Shown here one piece after another: positions 49,090 through 62,384 of a stretch of 64,000 nt of DNA (within the stretch, counting starts at the first letter, position 1; every line of letters begins with the position of its first letter). A program made the position numbers and the translations under genes. The stretch is from Lithospermum erythrorhizon. Lineage: Eukaryota; Streptophyta; Magnoliopsida; Boraginales; Boraginaceae. Location of the stretch: positions 682,001 through 746,000 of the forward strand of contig JADFUC010000767.1 in the NCBI GenBank assembly GCA_019722365.1, read 5' to 3'. Under the pieces are notes generated by a model that saw only the letters and a program-made list of their open reading frames with translations, searched no databases and was not told the origin of the DNA.

Positions 49090-49700
49090 GCTTGTTAGTC
49101 ACCAAAGTGGCCAAGCTAAAAAGTAAAATAGATATTTTTATCTCATTTTATATAATTGCCTGAAACATTTGAACATTATTGTTTTATGTCTATTTATTTA
49201 AGAACTTGTTAGTCACGATGTGGCCAACTAAAATGCCTAAATAGATATTTTATTTCATAAATACATAATTGTGCAAATTTTGAGATATGATAGTTAAAAA
49301 TATTTATTTACATTAAAATGCTCGTTAGTCGCCCAAAGTGGCCTAGCTAAATGTGTAAAATTAATATTTTATCTCGGTAATAGTTACACTAATGAAGTTA
49401 TGGTAAATTAAAATTATCTATTTTTTGTAATCTTTGTTGTTAATTACTTAGTGGCCAAGATAAATGATTAAATAGATAATTGATTTTCATATTAATGCAT
49501 AATATTTTGGACAAATAGTTTGGGGTATTATTAAAGTTGTCTATTGGAAATTGTTTGCTAATTACTTTAGAAGTGGCCAAACTAATGGTTAAATAGACAT
49601 TATATCTTCAACTTATATTGGAAAATAAAATGTCTAATATGTTCGAGAGCATTAGTCACGAAGTGGCCTAGCTATTGAAGTTAATTAGACATATTATCGA
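49090..49700 (+). repeat. Six ~115-bp tandem repeats in the copia leader
   Basis: The phrase gttagtcaccaaagtggcca and variants recur at 49094, 49208, 49324, ~49439, ~49559 and 49651, each followed by agctaaa, then a short AT stretch and aaatagatattttat. Spacings are 114, 116, about 115, about 120 and about 92 bp. The array lies between the primer-binding site and gag. Confidence 0.8.
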
Positions 49701-52700
49701 TTATGCGTAGATTATAATATTTCTTAACATGTACATTTGAACTCATTATCATTAATACTACGTGTAAACTTTTGCATATGATTTAAATTATTGATAAAAA
49801 TTATTAGTTGATATGTTTATTATGATGAAAGATTACATGTTTAAGGATTACCCAGGTGAACTTATATATGTTATTAAAGTTTAGTTTGAATCTATTATAG
49901 TAACTCGAAGTGTTAATATCTGAGTTTGAATCATGTTTTAAACACACAAATTTATTTTCTTTAAGCGATTCCATGATCGAGATTCAATGGTCTAAACTAT
50001 GATGAATGGCGGTCGAACAAATCCATTTTTATCTTGGAGTAATGTATATTTGGATAGTGCGATAGTATCGAGACCATATTCTAGCGGCTTGTCAGCGACC
50101 TTAGTACCACTAGATGAAATCAATCTTTGAATCTTGGGAAGCGTCTAACGAGGCTTAACTTGAATTTGATGCGTATGACGGGTATGGTAGAAATGTTAAC
50201 CATCAGCCACAAAACCGATAATGCAAGAGATTTCTCATGAAAGCTAAAGAGTATTCTGTCGGACGTGCGGATAAGTCCATTGTGGGAAGTCTCGTAGTGA
50301 GTTAACGACCATTAAGTTTGATTGGTCCAAAACCCGTTCGCTGATCGTGTGACTAGCATGTCTATAGCGACAAAGTTAAGGACTATGGGTGGGCCAGAGT
50401 GAGACATTACGGTCAAATTTATAAAATCGAAACTCAGGCTTCCTCACAGAATTTGGCGGGTTCAGTGGAACTATAAACACTCAAGGAAAAATGGAACTTT
50501 CGAAATTAAGGCCGTATTTAGTTCGAGAGAGGAAGGAAGGTTGAAGAAAATGAAAGATGTCATTTCTATCCGTCTATTTGTCCGTGGAGAATTGACTAAG
50601 CGACAGGGGCTAAACTAGAAAAAAGAAGAATAAAAGGAAAAGACAAAACCTCAAAATTGACAAAACCATCATGAAAGTGTAGGGGCCAAGTCGGAAAAGG
50701 AGATCGAAGTGTTGACTACGTAAAAGATTGGACACTTGAAGAAGGATTGTCAGAGAAAAAAGAAAGGAATGGATTCGAAAAGAAAAGGTGCTACTTTGTT
50801 TTATTTGTTTTTGAATCAAACCTTATTTAAGTTCTAACAACTCACAGTGGTTAGATTACAGTGCGACTCTTCGTGTTTATTCATGAGAGTTCCTTCAATC
50901 AGGCCCATAAAAAGGAAGCGAAAAGTATTTATTCATGGGGAGCAGGGATGAGGCACAAATAGAAGGAATTGGGACTTCTGATTGATCTTGAATCTTGGTT
51001 TGTCATCTAAGTCTAGAAAAGTGTCTTTATGTTCTGATTGTGCGAAATCTTGTTTTACATTTGGAAAGTTGGATGAGTCTATGTTTAATGTCAAGTTTAG
51101 CTTGTTATATTTTCCTTTGTTTAAGAATAAATACTAATATGGTTATGGTACATTAATAAATGGTTTGTACTCGTTTTAATCTTGATAATAAATTTGTGGA
51201 GTCTTTGTTTAATGTTGAACATGTTGGTAGTAAAAACGTAGTCGCATGAAGATAATAACTACGCTTTCTTGTGGCGTAGTGGGTCATATATCTAAAGAAA
51301 GGATGTTGAGGTTGGTTAAAGAAATTGAAATCCTTCCTCGATTAGTTTTTCGGACCTAAATGTGTTGATTGTATTAAAATGAACAAACCAAGCCTTGATA
51401 CAATGAAAGCGACCACGAAGCACAAAACTTCTTGAATTGATCTGTACTTGATATTTGTGGTCCGTTTGAGCTCGAGTCTTGGGTGGAGAAAGAAATGTTC
51501 ATTACTTTGTGATGATTCTTCTGATTATGGATATGTATATACGTTGCATGAAAAGTCTCATTCGGTGAGCGTTCTTAAAGTATTCATTGATGAGGTAGAA
51601 GGCGGTTAGATCACCGAAAGTAAAGGTTGTGAGATCGGATAAGTGGAGAATATTATAGGCCATCTGATGAAATTGAATGATATCTGGTCCATTTGCAAAG
51701 TTTCTTGAAAGTCGAGGCATATGTGCACGATATCTGATGCACAGTACACACTTGACAAAATGAATTGTATGTTGAAAGGCGGAATACGTGCTCTAATAGA
51801 AATGGTTAGAGGTATGTTAAGTAATATGATAATACATTTATCTTTGTGGACATATTCATTAAAAGCTTCTTTTGCATATTTGCTTAACGGGGTTCCTAGT
51901 AAAATTTGTTCACAAAACTCATATGGTGTGGACAAAAAAGGAAACCTAGTTTAAAGCATATACGTGTTTGGGGTTGTAGAGCAAAATGCCACTGAAATCT
52001 CCATAGAAAAAGCTCGAGATTCAAAGAGCAAAATCCTCACAGCAATTTCATCGTGCGAGAAAAGTCAAAAGGATACATATTATTGTCTAACCAAAATGCG
52101 AGGATAGTTGAGGCTGGTAATGCACGATTTATTGAGAATGAGTAAATGTCGGTGGGAGTGGGAACACGCGGCTGTAAATTTTGAAGAAAGCAATTGGGAA
52201 TGCTTGGCGTCTGGTGTTTCTCGTCAAGTGTCTCCTCAAAATTGTGTCACGTAATGGACCTATCGATATTGACCACATGAGGAAATCGCTAATGAACTAG
52301 TGTCAAAAGAACCCTGAGAAATAGCATCAAGAAATTAGTGAGAAAAGACCGGTATCTAGATGATTATGGTTTTATTCACTTGGACATGAATGTGACTTAA
52401 GTGATGATAAAGAACAGTTTCTTTCAATCGAAGCCATGAAATGTAACAATTGAGAAAAAATGGTTAATCTTTATGAAAGATGAGTTGAAATCAATGAATG
52501 ACGATAAATGCAGGACTTAGTTGAGTTGCACAAAGGTTAGCTTGAGTCGGGTTGTAAATGGATCTTGAAGATCAAGCGAGACTCACAAGGCGATATTATA
52601 GCATTACGAGAGCGGAAACATTCTTCAAAGGTTCCTTTCCGAGAAAAGAAGGTGTTATTACAAAAGAAACCTTCTGCTCAGGTTTCTAAGAAGGATTCTT

Positions 52701-54331
52701 TAAGAAATTGTTTGGTAGTGGCTCGTTATGATGCGGGCTTTTTACCAAAATGGATGTGAAAACCGCCTTTTGAATGGAGACTTAGAGGAAAGTTTATATG
52801 GATCAACCGGATGGTTTTGTATTTCTTTGGGCAAGAAAGTTGGTGTGTAAGCTAAGAGAGTGATGTATGGACTAAAAACGAAGCTTCAGGCAATGGTATC
52901 TAAGTTTAAAAATACCATTATATCATATGGCTTTGAAGAAAACACCGTTGATAGGTGTATCTTCATGAAGGTCAGTGGGAGTAAGTTTATTATTTTAGTC
53001 CTATATGTTGATGACATTCTTCTTGCTGCTAATGATGTTGGATTATTACATGATGTAAAGAAATTTCTCTCTAATAACTTTCAAATGAAAGATATGGGTA
53101 AGCGTCATGTGATTGGTATTGAAATATTAAAGTGGCGGATCCCCGAGGAATATTGGAGGCTTATCACAAAGCTTACATCAATAAAGTTTTAGAGAGGTTT
53201 AGAATGGAAAAGTGCTCTTCGGGGTGTTCCAGTCGAGAAGGGACAAGAGTTCGGTTGTTTCAATGTCTAAAAATGATTTAGGCGAGAAAAAAATGAAAGA
53301 TATTCCACATCGTAGGTAGTTGGAGTCGATGTATGCTCGAACATGTACTCGGCAGAGATATTAGGCTGCGGTTGGTATGCTTGGTCGATATCAAAGAAAT
53401 GAATAAGGATGGAGCACCAGAAAGGTCCTTAGGTATTTCTGAGCACCAAGGACTACGTCTTTACTTATAAAAGGTCGAAGGATAGCCTCGAGGTGATTGG
53501 TTATCTGATTAGAGGCTACATTTGGATGCTTGGACTCGAGGAAATCCACGTTTGGTATACCTTTTTAGCTAATTTTGGAGGAGCTATATCATGAAAAGTG
53601 GGAAGCAATCGGTGATAGCTACTTCCTTTATGGAGGCGGGAGTCGTTGCGTGCTTTGGGCATGATTCGAGCACAAATGATTTCGCGAACTTTTATCTCGA
53701 AGACTTAGGTGTCGGCAGCGTAGCGAGCCGTTGAGAATTGTGTGATAATTACTGCGGTATCTTCTTCTCTAAAAATGATAGGTACTCGAAAGGTGCCAAA
53801 CATATGGATCTAAAGTACTTGTCTATCAAAGAAGAAGTGCAGAAACAAAAGGTAATACATTGGCGTATTGGTACAAATTGTGATAGCGGATCCGTTAACT
53901 AGGGATTACCACTAAGACACATTGGCCATGTAAGAAAGGATGGGTATTATAGAAAACCTTGTTAAGCTGGAAAGAATATTTACATATGTATGAATGGTTT
54001 TGTTGTTGAATAAAAAGTGACATTTATGGGTCAATTAAAGTTTATGTTACTGGCAGTTAAGTGTTTCTCGTATTATGGTTATGTGAATGGTTATATTGAG
54101 ACAACCTGAAATGTTTTCAAAATGTGAGAACTTCACGAACTCCCCGAATAAAAAGTACGGATTAAATTGGTTTGTGATACATGGAAGGAATCGTATGGAG
54201 TTAAATGACTTGTGACATGATCCAATTAGTTTAGTTCAAATTATAGTTGATGGAATTGTTGATTCATTGAAAGTTACTGCTTTTATAATTCTTTGAATCG
54301 TCAAATCATTATATGGGCCAAAGTGGGAGAT

Positions 54332-54750
54332 TGTTAGATTATTATATTAATTTAATATATTTATGATCGTATAAAATGAAAATACTAATTATTATTAAGA
54401 GTTTAGTGTGATGGTTATTATACGTTAAAGATTAGAGTTAGTGGGTGTTATTTGCACCTATAACTATCCTCGTTAATTTAACATAAATGATGTAATAAGG
54501 GTGATCTTTTAGTAGCACCAGGCATTTTGGTCATTCTGGCTCTTATATAAAGGCAACTATGGAATTGTCGTGTCATGTGAAATCTAAAAGACAAGCCCAA
54601 AAGTATCTAGAGGAGAGAAAGAGAAAAGGAAGAAGTAAAGTTAAATGCTTATACTTAACATATAATGGATCGAGGTATGTTCTTTTGTATTATTGTTTAC
54701 GTATAATTAGAGTGTAAAGATCACCAAATAATAGTATAATCTTTCTGACA
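54332..54750 (+). repeat. 3' LTR of the copia element
   Basis: It starts tgttagattatt after the purine tract and ends tctttctgaca, with the canonical TG..CA edges. A TATA-like cttatataaa lies at 54541-54550. It differs from the 5' LTR by many substitutions and short indels, which implies an old insertion. Confidence 0.9.
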
Positions 54751-56286
54751 TCTACAACATTGTACTAAATATTCTACAATGGGAAGCGGAATGACCCGTA
54801 CGTCTAATTAGGAGCTAAACCTTTGTTTCTCTTAGGTGAGGTAGTTAGTTTTTTTTTAGGTTTCATGATGAGTTAATTGCGAGATATACTTTGGTGATCT
54901 TGATTAAATTGATTAGAGATTTTCTTTAATCACGTGGTTAGAAAGTGCAGTCATTATGTGTTTTAACAGAAATTGTGCTTGATTCCTCAAAGTGATAATC
55001 AAAAGATATAAGACCATAAATAATTCTTGAAATATTTCAACAAAATCTTACTTCCACACGAATTCTAATTAGGAACTAAACCTTTGTTTCTTATTATTAT
55101 TCAGGGACTATTCACGAAATTCTTTCTTGGTCTTTTAATACATGGTGTTATAAGAATAGGAAAAATAGTAAATTTTCCTTTGTTTGAATTGCTGAAGTTA
55201 CGGGAAGAACACAATTATGATACCATACTCATAAACTCCCAAAGTGCTAATTAAACCAAAACTTATGTAATTGCAAAAATAGTGAAAAATCATAATTACG
55301 CCCGCCCGCCCCCAACATTATTTAATACAGGGTGCCGTGAACCACAATCAATTCCAAACATTGGGATTTATTAAGCATCATAACCAATTTTCAAACTCAT
55401 ACAAAGAATTTAATACACTTCTTTCATTATTTTAGAGTAACATAAAACGTTCTTTTCTTTTTCCCCAATTACTTTACATAAGCAGCCACCACTCCGACTA
55501 TCTATTGCCGAATACATTTGGGCCATTGCTTTATATATTAAGTGTTTCAAAATATCTAACGTAATCCACTAATGCAGAAGTCAAAAGAAGGATGCAATAA
55601 TTAGTCGATAATAATGAAGGTGTACTCTATATATATATGTTACATCGATATTAAAATATCAATTTATGCACCAATAATTAGAGGTCTTGTTTTTTTTGTA
55701 AGCTTACTGTAATTTGTTTTTCTCATGAGGTGTCGAAAAAGAACACTATGATATATTGCCCCACGGGGTTTAATTTTAGACTTGTCATGGTTCAGAATGT
55801 ACTCTTTGCAAGTACTTCAATAAATTAATTACTACTGCTGTAATAGTCATAATTGGCCGATAAAAGTCAGGGGCAGCATCTCAGCCTGACGGATATCGGA
55901 TGCATGGCTTTATGGTCTTGTAGTAATACGTTAGCGTAGGATTCGATCTACAACGGCCAATGAAATAATTATTCTTGAATCAGTGCGTCTCCGATGTTGC
56001 GGGGTTCACGCAGTATCTTTGTTGTGTATAAATTGAAGCTGGTAGCATCTGAAATAACATAAGCGTGATGATGAATTTGGCCAGGTGCGGTAGATTCGTT
56101 GACGTATCAAGCGTTTTTATAATTGGCCACGATAAAACATTAGGGGCACAATTATCCATCTTTAAACCTTTTACCCGGTAATAAATGAAATGGTTTGCTG
56201 GGCTCACTCGTAATGAAAATCTAACTGAATGATGAGAAAATTATTAGGATTGATGATGAGTAAAAATCAATGTTTTGAACTGTCAA

Positions 56287-56313
56287 AATATATATATATA
56301 TATATATATATAC
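56287..56313 (+). repeat. TA microsatellite
   Basis: About thirteen TA dinucleotides in a row. A shorter run is at 21958-21977, and GT runs occur at 15106-15119 and 36139-36155. Confidence 0.95.
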
Positions 56314-58711
56314 ACATTAGGGTGCACGATCAATATATCGATATCAAATATAATAATATTCACTATTAAAAAAATATCAATTTCAATAATAATATCCACT
56401 TTTCCAAATAGTGATAATCGAACTTAATACGTAGAAAACATGTTTAAATGTCATCCTTAATCATATAAACCTTTACTCGTAATCAATCGGAGCACATACC
56501 CCTTCCTCATTTTTTTAAACTCCTTTTTTCATTTGAATAATTATTGAATTTGGAAGTTAAAATAAGTTATTCAAATACAATTAAGGAGTGCATTAGAGCT
56601 CATTGTCATGCAACTATATAATGGACAAATCTGATAGGCGCAATCAGTTTTCAAGCGGCCGGCAAAATGATTTCAAGAAGCATACTTGACCCCATGAGAA
56701 GTGCTTAATAATAATCAATTACGCTAATTACGAGATTACTGCAAATAAACCCCGGATACTTCGTCGTTTCGTTCAATCATCACCTACCCCGTCTCTCTCT
56801 CAAAGCAATAAAAAATTCTTCATCAAAATAGCGCTTTTGAAAGAAATAGCAATTTTGGTGATTTTAACTAAACTTTCGATATTTTTATTTTGTTTTTAAT
56901 ATTAAAGTATTATATCTTGTGTCAATATTTTTTCACAGCGGTTTAATTAGATTTCTTTATTCGTTTTGGATTAGTATTTGTTCTTCGGTATCTTCTCGAT
57001 TGATGATTAATATTTAATTCTTAGATATCATCAATGCGTTTAATTAACTTGGAGGCGGGCGTCATGTATTGTTTCAGGGATATGTAGTATAATTTTAACT
57101 TGGTGAATATCGATATTTGATTATCGAATTTTCATCGATTGATTATCTTTTTGAAATCTTTCTTTTTCAGTGGTGTAAAATATTATATCATAATGAATTA
57201 CATAGTTTAAATCGATATTAATCGTCGTTTGATTAAAAAAATACGAATATGTCAATTCATGTTTCTTTTGAACGGGATCTCTGTAATGGGCTATTCTTTC
57301 GAGGTAAATAATTCCAATTTTCTATGTTTAACTTTTGATAATTTAAGCCTGAGGAAGGCTTTATTAATCTCTATTGGATTAGAAAAGATAAGGAAATCTC
57401 TTGGATGCTCAAGTCTGCAAATAAACTTCCCTAACCTTTTATGATCCATCATTTACTCTTTTATGTATCTCAATTCAAATTAAATGATAAGGAAATCAAT
57501 TTCTCCCTTTCTTTAGGGGATGTGACCAGCATGCACATTCCTTTTTCTTTCGCTAATAAGAAACGTTATACTGAAATTCAAAATCGGAACATGCAAATAT
57601 GAAAAAAATTCCACAAATCAGAGACCTCGAATTAGAGATATGACAAAATACCAATAGATACATCAAAACATGAGAGACTTCTCGTTAGAGCGAGGCTAGG
57701 CGCAATTCTAATCAAATACCATGAGATACAATAAGATCATTATATTGGTGATCATACACATTGAAGTCAATGATAAGCTAGCTAGTGAAAAGGAAAATCT
57801 GGTAAACAATATAATCGATCCCACTCTCATGAATTACATGAGAAAGTAAAAAGATTTCCCAAAAGAATGGTGGAGTTTTTAAAAGCAATAATATATATGA
57901 ACCGTGATGAAATTTTGTTTTAATTCATGAAGACACCATATTTCGCGTGTCCGATGGGTTCATCTGTGGTTGAATTTTCTGCCTTACAAGTAAGGAAATG
58001 TAAATTAAAGGCATTTTTGGAAAAGTGAAATATGCTTTAAATTATTAGTACTCGTAGAACAAAACATACGACTCTTCTTTATTTATCCTTTTCTAGTTTT
58101 CCGTGAGTCCTGCTAATTTTAACCTGTCCAACTATTTTTAGCTGGTACGGTTTGATAAAATTTGGTTCCTGGGGGGCCTCGTGACCCTCCTCAGGGCATT
58201 TGTTAATACTCTCTTTCACATTTTTTTCCCTTCTCATTTAGATTTTTACACAACTATTAAGAAAAATTAAAAATAGTCAAAATATTCATGGAAAATATAA
58301 AATGTCAAATTAATTGGCTTATTAAGCAAGTTCGATAGAAAAAGTAATCAAAAGTAGAACAAAAATATAAGAAATCTGATTTATTATACTAAAATGATAA
58401 TTATTTGAAATAAAAAATTATGCTACAATTACAATTAAAAAACTGATATATTGTTGAAGAGATGATTTCAATCAGTGATTCACTGTACTAGTGTTGAGAT
58501 TTTAAATTTGATAAAATAAATTAAGGGACCAAAATAGGAGGAGAACATTTAGCAAGTGTCGACTACTTTGAAATTTGGATAGTCTTTTACAAGGATCTCT
58601 CTATACGGAATTATGGAAACACTTCGTGTAGGAACTATTAGAAAATATGGAACTATAATATAATATTTTGTATAAGAACAATAAAAATGTATTCACTCTG
58701 ATTAATAAATA

Positions 58712-58948
58712 TTGGAGCAATATGAAAATAAAATCGGATCGAGTGAATTTAAGGTAACTTTCGCTAAAACATATTCTAATCTCTTCGTTGGTCTTGAGGC
58801 AATGAGAGGTGATTCTTCAAGGATAAAACAGATCATTTCTAGAAGTGAACCACGATTCGACGAGCTGGCGAAACGAGAACGTCTGTACTTGACAAAAGTA
58901 ATCGAAAATATAGAGAGAATGGGGAGCTCCTGGTTATTTTGTATTTAA
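58712..58948 (+). other. Unidentified 78-codon frame, coding-like composition
   Basis: The frame reads as a soluble, charged, probably helical segment (FAKTYSNLFVGLEAMRGDSS, then RFDELAKRERLYLTKVIENI), unlike the low-complexity frames around it. I do not recognise the family. It may be an exon or gene fragment; no convincing partner exons were found within 1 kb. Confidence 0.3.
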
Positions 58949-59726
58949 ATTGTATTTAATTGCAGTCAAGATGGAGGCTGTTGTATGATTAAATAAGAGG
59001 GGTTGGAATCAAAGCGTTTTCAATATTAAGGTGCTCTAAAATTGAGCAAAACATTTCCAGCTTCGCTGATTTTCTTATAACAACGCGGCTTCCTTTGTAT
59101 CTGAAAATCTGATTTTGGATTCAACGCTCGAATATCAGCAACCGTTCTTAACCAAAAATCATGGGAAATTCGATTCTCGCGCAATGACGGAGGATTTTTT
59201 TTGGAAAAACTAGTTGTCGAATTTTAAACCTTGACCTCTATCTTTTCAATTGAATATTTAATCACCACATCAAACCTCGCAATCTAACAATGACAAAATG
59301 ACTTGACTTTTCTATGTGGATTAGTTTGTCTCGAATTTCTTTTTTCAATAACGATATGAACTAAAAATAGTTTATAAGATAATAATATACTCTAATATTA
59401 CATTGGATGCATAATGCACAATAAACAACTTTGTTTTGACTTTTAAATTTACATCATCATCTCGCTTAGTTGAATTATTAAGACTAAATAAATTATCAAA
59501 TGGGCATATATCATAACAGCTAAGTTGTGGTAGAAATATGTATAGCAAAGCAATGGGGAGATCCTTCAAGAGTAATTGAACTAACCTCTGTATTAAAAGC
59601 TCTGATCATATACCACCAAATAATAAACCATTAGTTATTAGATAAGTCTATCAATTATTTCTTTAGAGGTATAAGTACACTATGTTTTTCAAATTATAGG
59701 TCTTGTTTGTTAGGAATTATACAGTA

Positions 59727-60045
59727 TTAATGATCTCGTTCTTGACGATAACAATATCCATCAGGATGCAGCAACCAGCAGGCAAAGCAGGATGATATCA
59801 CAATTGAATTATGACAATAAAGAAAATAATCACGAAAATTCATCGAGGCATAAAAGACTTTATCCGGGTTCTCTACCAGTATGAAGAATGCATCCATTTT
59901 GCATGAATCATTAATAATATCATGAAGATACATTCTGGAACTCGAGCGCTTCTTCAGCTGACATACCAATTGGATGTTTTCTCACACGAAAACCGGGCAC
60001 AAGTCTCATATGGTCTCTTGAATCATGACTCTTTTTCTGTGTCAT
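59727..60045 (-). pseudogene. Possible gene fragment in two frames, unidentified
   Basis: On the minus strand, ATG at 60045 opens MTQKKSHDSRDHMRLVPGFR, then HPIGMSAEEALEFQNVSS and a stop at 59920. An overlapping second frame continues with LHDIINDSCKMDAFFILVEN and PDKVFYASMNFRDYF. The change of frame at the overlap suggests one ancestral reading frame with an indel. I cannot name the protein, and chance is not excluded. Confidence 0.25.
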
Positions 60046-62073
60046 AAAGAATTATAATAAACTCTTAATTTTAAGAATAAGAATAAACATTTTCCTATTA
60101 CAACATATAAGGTTGATTCAAGCTGGCAATTAGATGCTTGGTGTTTCCTTTCACAAATACTCACATAAAGAAGAGTATTTATAGGTTTTACAAAATAAGC
60201 ACTGCCAAGGGAATTATTTTTGTGAGAAAAAATCGCATCGATACTTGGCTAAAAAGATAATTAATTACTCTCCAAAGGAAAGATAACACATAACTTTAAC
60301 TAGCATTACCGAATATTTTTCTTAAATATAATATTTAGAATAGTAAGAACCACTTCGTGTGTTTAGAGTTAAAACGTTGTTGTGCTCATGAATATTAAAG
60401 GATAAGCTCCAAAATAAAACAACAATTGTTACCATGTTATGAAATTTCTACGTTCTCAATAATAACATGTTATGAAATGTCTTTGAATCTTACTCAACCA
60501 TTACCATGTCAAATGTATATTCTGCTACATGAAAAAACAACCACTGTTACCTGCAACATTTCGAGAGTACTATTAACAACCCACTCGTGGGGCGTGTTCT
60601 TCATAGGTGGTGGTGTTGTTTGCTTGGTCTCTGTTGTACTATTCAATTTTGTATTCATATGAGGAACAGTCAAGATTCAACTTTAACAATAACACCATAA
60701 AATGCAAAATTTCACTCGTCGATATGATAAGCGTTTATCGATGCGACGTTAGTCTTTTTAAATGCGGTGTGGATTCGAGGTCGCGTAAGTGGTAAGAATG
60801 CATGTGTATTGAAGTGGTTTAAAATGAAGCTGCCGGCGTGGCGATTTTCCACTTGACTTTTAAACATTTTATCCACTTAATGCCTAAATTTAAAATTCTA
60901 CATGTTTCCAAAATAAGTTATTATTATTATTCCCTTTTTACTTACTATAGTAAAATCCCCCCCATCAAGAATTGCTAAAGATAATAACTACAATGATAAT
61001 CAATACGTATTTTGAGAGAGATCGTTTGTCCTAATTGCGCGCGAAATCACGATATAATAACATGCTTGTCCAAAATATTATATATAATATTGATATAATA
61101 GGCCCTAATTTTTCGTTAAATTTTTATTAATGTATCAAAAATTGATTAAAAAAAATGAAACATATATAGAATCTGTTGGAAATATTAGGCGATAATTTAT
61201 GTGGCCCGTGAATTTCTGATCAGAAACTTTCCTACTTCTTAGCACAGTCAAAGTATAGTGTGATAGGTGTTAGTGTGTTAGTTGGGCATAACTCTTTGTG
61301 TGAGAAAGCATTTTCAGAGCATTAATTTAAATTAACTTTGTGATTAAAGCCTTTGACTGCTCCAATTAAAGCTGGTAAAATGCTTGAGTGTGAGAATTGC
61401 TTGAAATTGGGTTTGTGGAAGGTAAAGAGGTTAGGTTCTTGGATCAGAATTGGTATTATGGTTATTGAAGATCAGCAGCTATGGGGTAAGCCCAGAAGCA
61501 GACAGCAACCCGATAACCGATCGCCAGCGAATCTCTTATTCACTTTATGTAAAATTCCACAAAATCAAAGAGTAACTAACTACTCCATGAAATATAAAGG
61601 GAATTAACTCCATATTTATTTCTTGTTATTTATTTTTACCGATTTAAAATAATTTGACGTTTGAAACTTTTTTGAAATTGAGGCTTTTTGTGTCAAATTA
61701 TTAATTATTTTAAAAATAGCAAATTTTATAATTTGGATTAAAAATGCTTTTTAAAATATTTTGATAATATTAATTTTTTAATTATTTTAATAATATAATT
61801 TAAAAATGGTGAAGATTAAATATTTATACGATATGTAGAAAAATTGATTGTATTGAATTGGGAATATAAAATTACACCCACAGGAATCATTTATTTGGTG
61901 ACACAAATGACTAATTATTTAATTTTTCAATAGACACAAATGAATAATGGAAGTTGTTGTTCCTTTACCAAAAAAAATTCTCATCCATACCCATACCCAA
62001 AAAATTGAAGGAGCGAATATTAAAGGAACCCAAAATGAAATAAATAAAATTGACTTGGTCACTTTTTTGCGCC

Positions 62074-62080
62074 TATAAAA
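62074..62080 (+). promoter_or_regulatory. Probable TATA box of the DUF4408/DUF761 gene
   Basis: The word tataaaa in gcctataaaaacctcc starts 311 bp upstream of the start codon. Transcription from about 62105 would give a 280-base leader. That leader contains two copies of cccaaaacaattgtccattt (about 62173 and 62252). Confidence 0.5.
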
Positions 62081-62384
62081 ACCTCCATAATCTCTTCCAT
62101 TATTGAAACCTCTCACTCAAAAATCAAACACTCCATTTTCCAATTTTCTATAAAACAGAACATTTTAATTGTCCCAAAACAATTGTCCATTTTGCTGAAA
62201 ATACTCTTTATGTACTTTATGATCTCTGTTTCAACACCACATTTATGCCTTCGTCCCAAAACAATTGTCCACTTTTATTTCCCTCCCAAATCTCCCCCTC
62301 TTAATTTCCCTTCCTATCATCACTAGCATCAATATCGATATTATCGCAATTATTTACATATAAATACGCAATCTTCTCGGTATT

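Larger units (their letters stand above)
47909..54750 (+). mobile_element. Decayed Ty1/copia retrotransposon, Tork/TNT1-like, ~6.8 kb
   Basis: Two ~420-bp LTRs (47909-48328, 54332-54750) enclose a polyprotein remnant. After LTR1 comes a primer-binding site like the initiator-Met tRNA type (tggtatcatgagc, one extra base, 48330-48342). A 1.6-kb leader with tandem repeats follows. Gag lies about 49980-51000, the GAG-pre-integrase zinc finger about 51280-51400, and the integrase core about 51410-51960 (RRN..MVRGMLSN, SLWTYSLKA, LNGVPSK). Reverse transcriptase spans about 52510-53200 (KIKRDSQGDI; LVLYVDDILLAANDVGLL; NNFQMKDMG). RNase H spans about 53330-53960 (KNDRYSKGAKHMDLKYL, out of frame). A purine tract aaagtgggagat (54320-54331) precedes LTR2. 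Frames are broken by many stops and one- to few-base deletions, so it cannot move by itself. Target duplications are not recognisable. Confidence 0.9.
54760..61900. other. Gene-poor region
   Basis: No gene is firmly supported over 7 kb. A TA microsatellite lies at 56287-56313. The text tgttggaaatattaggcgat at 61171-61190 resembles a copia LTR start without a partner. The 78-codon frame at 58712-58948 and a minus-strand frame near 59727-60045 are listed separately. An 84-codon frame at 61353-61607 has no known domain. Confidence 0.45.

Noticed and set aside
51606..51935. 109-codon minus-strand frame
   Set aside because: Antisense of the copia integrase region; the plus strand carries the recognisable motifs.
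61171..61360. Solo copia LTR beginning tgttggaaatatt
   Set aside because: Only the first bases resemble an LTR start; no CA end or duplication is recognisable.
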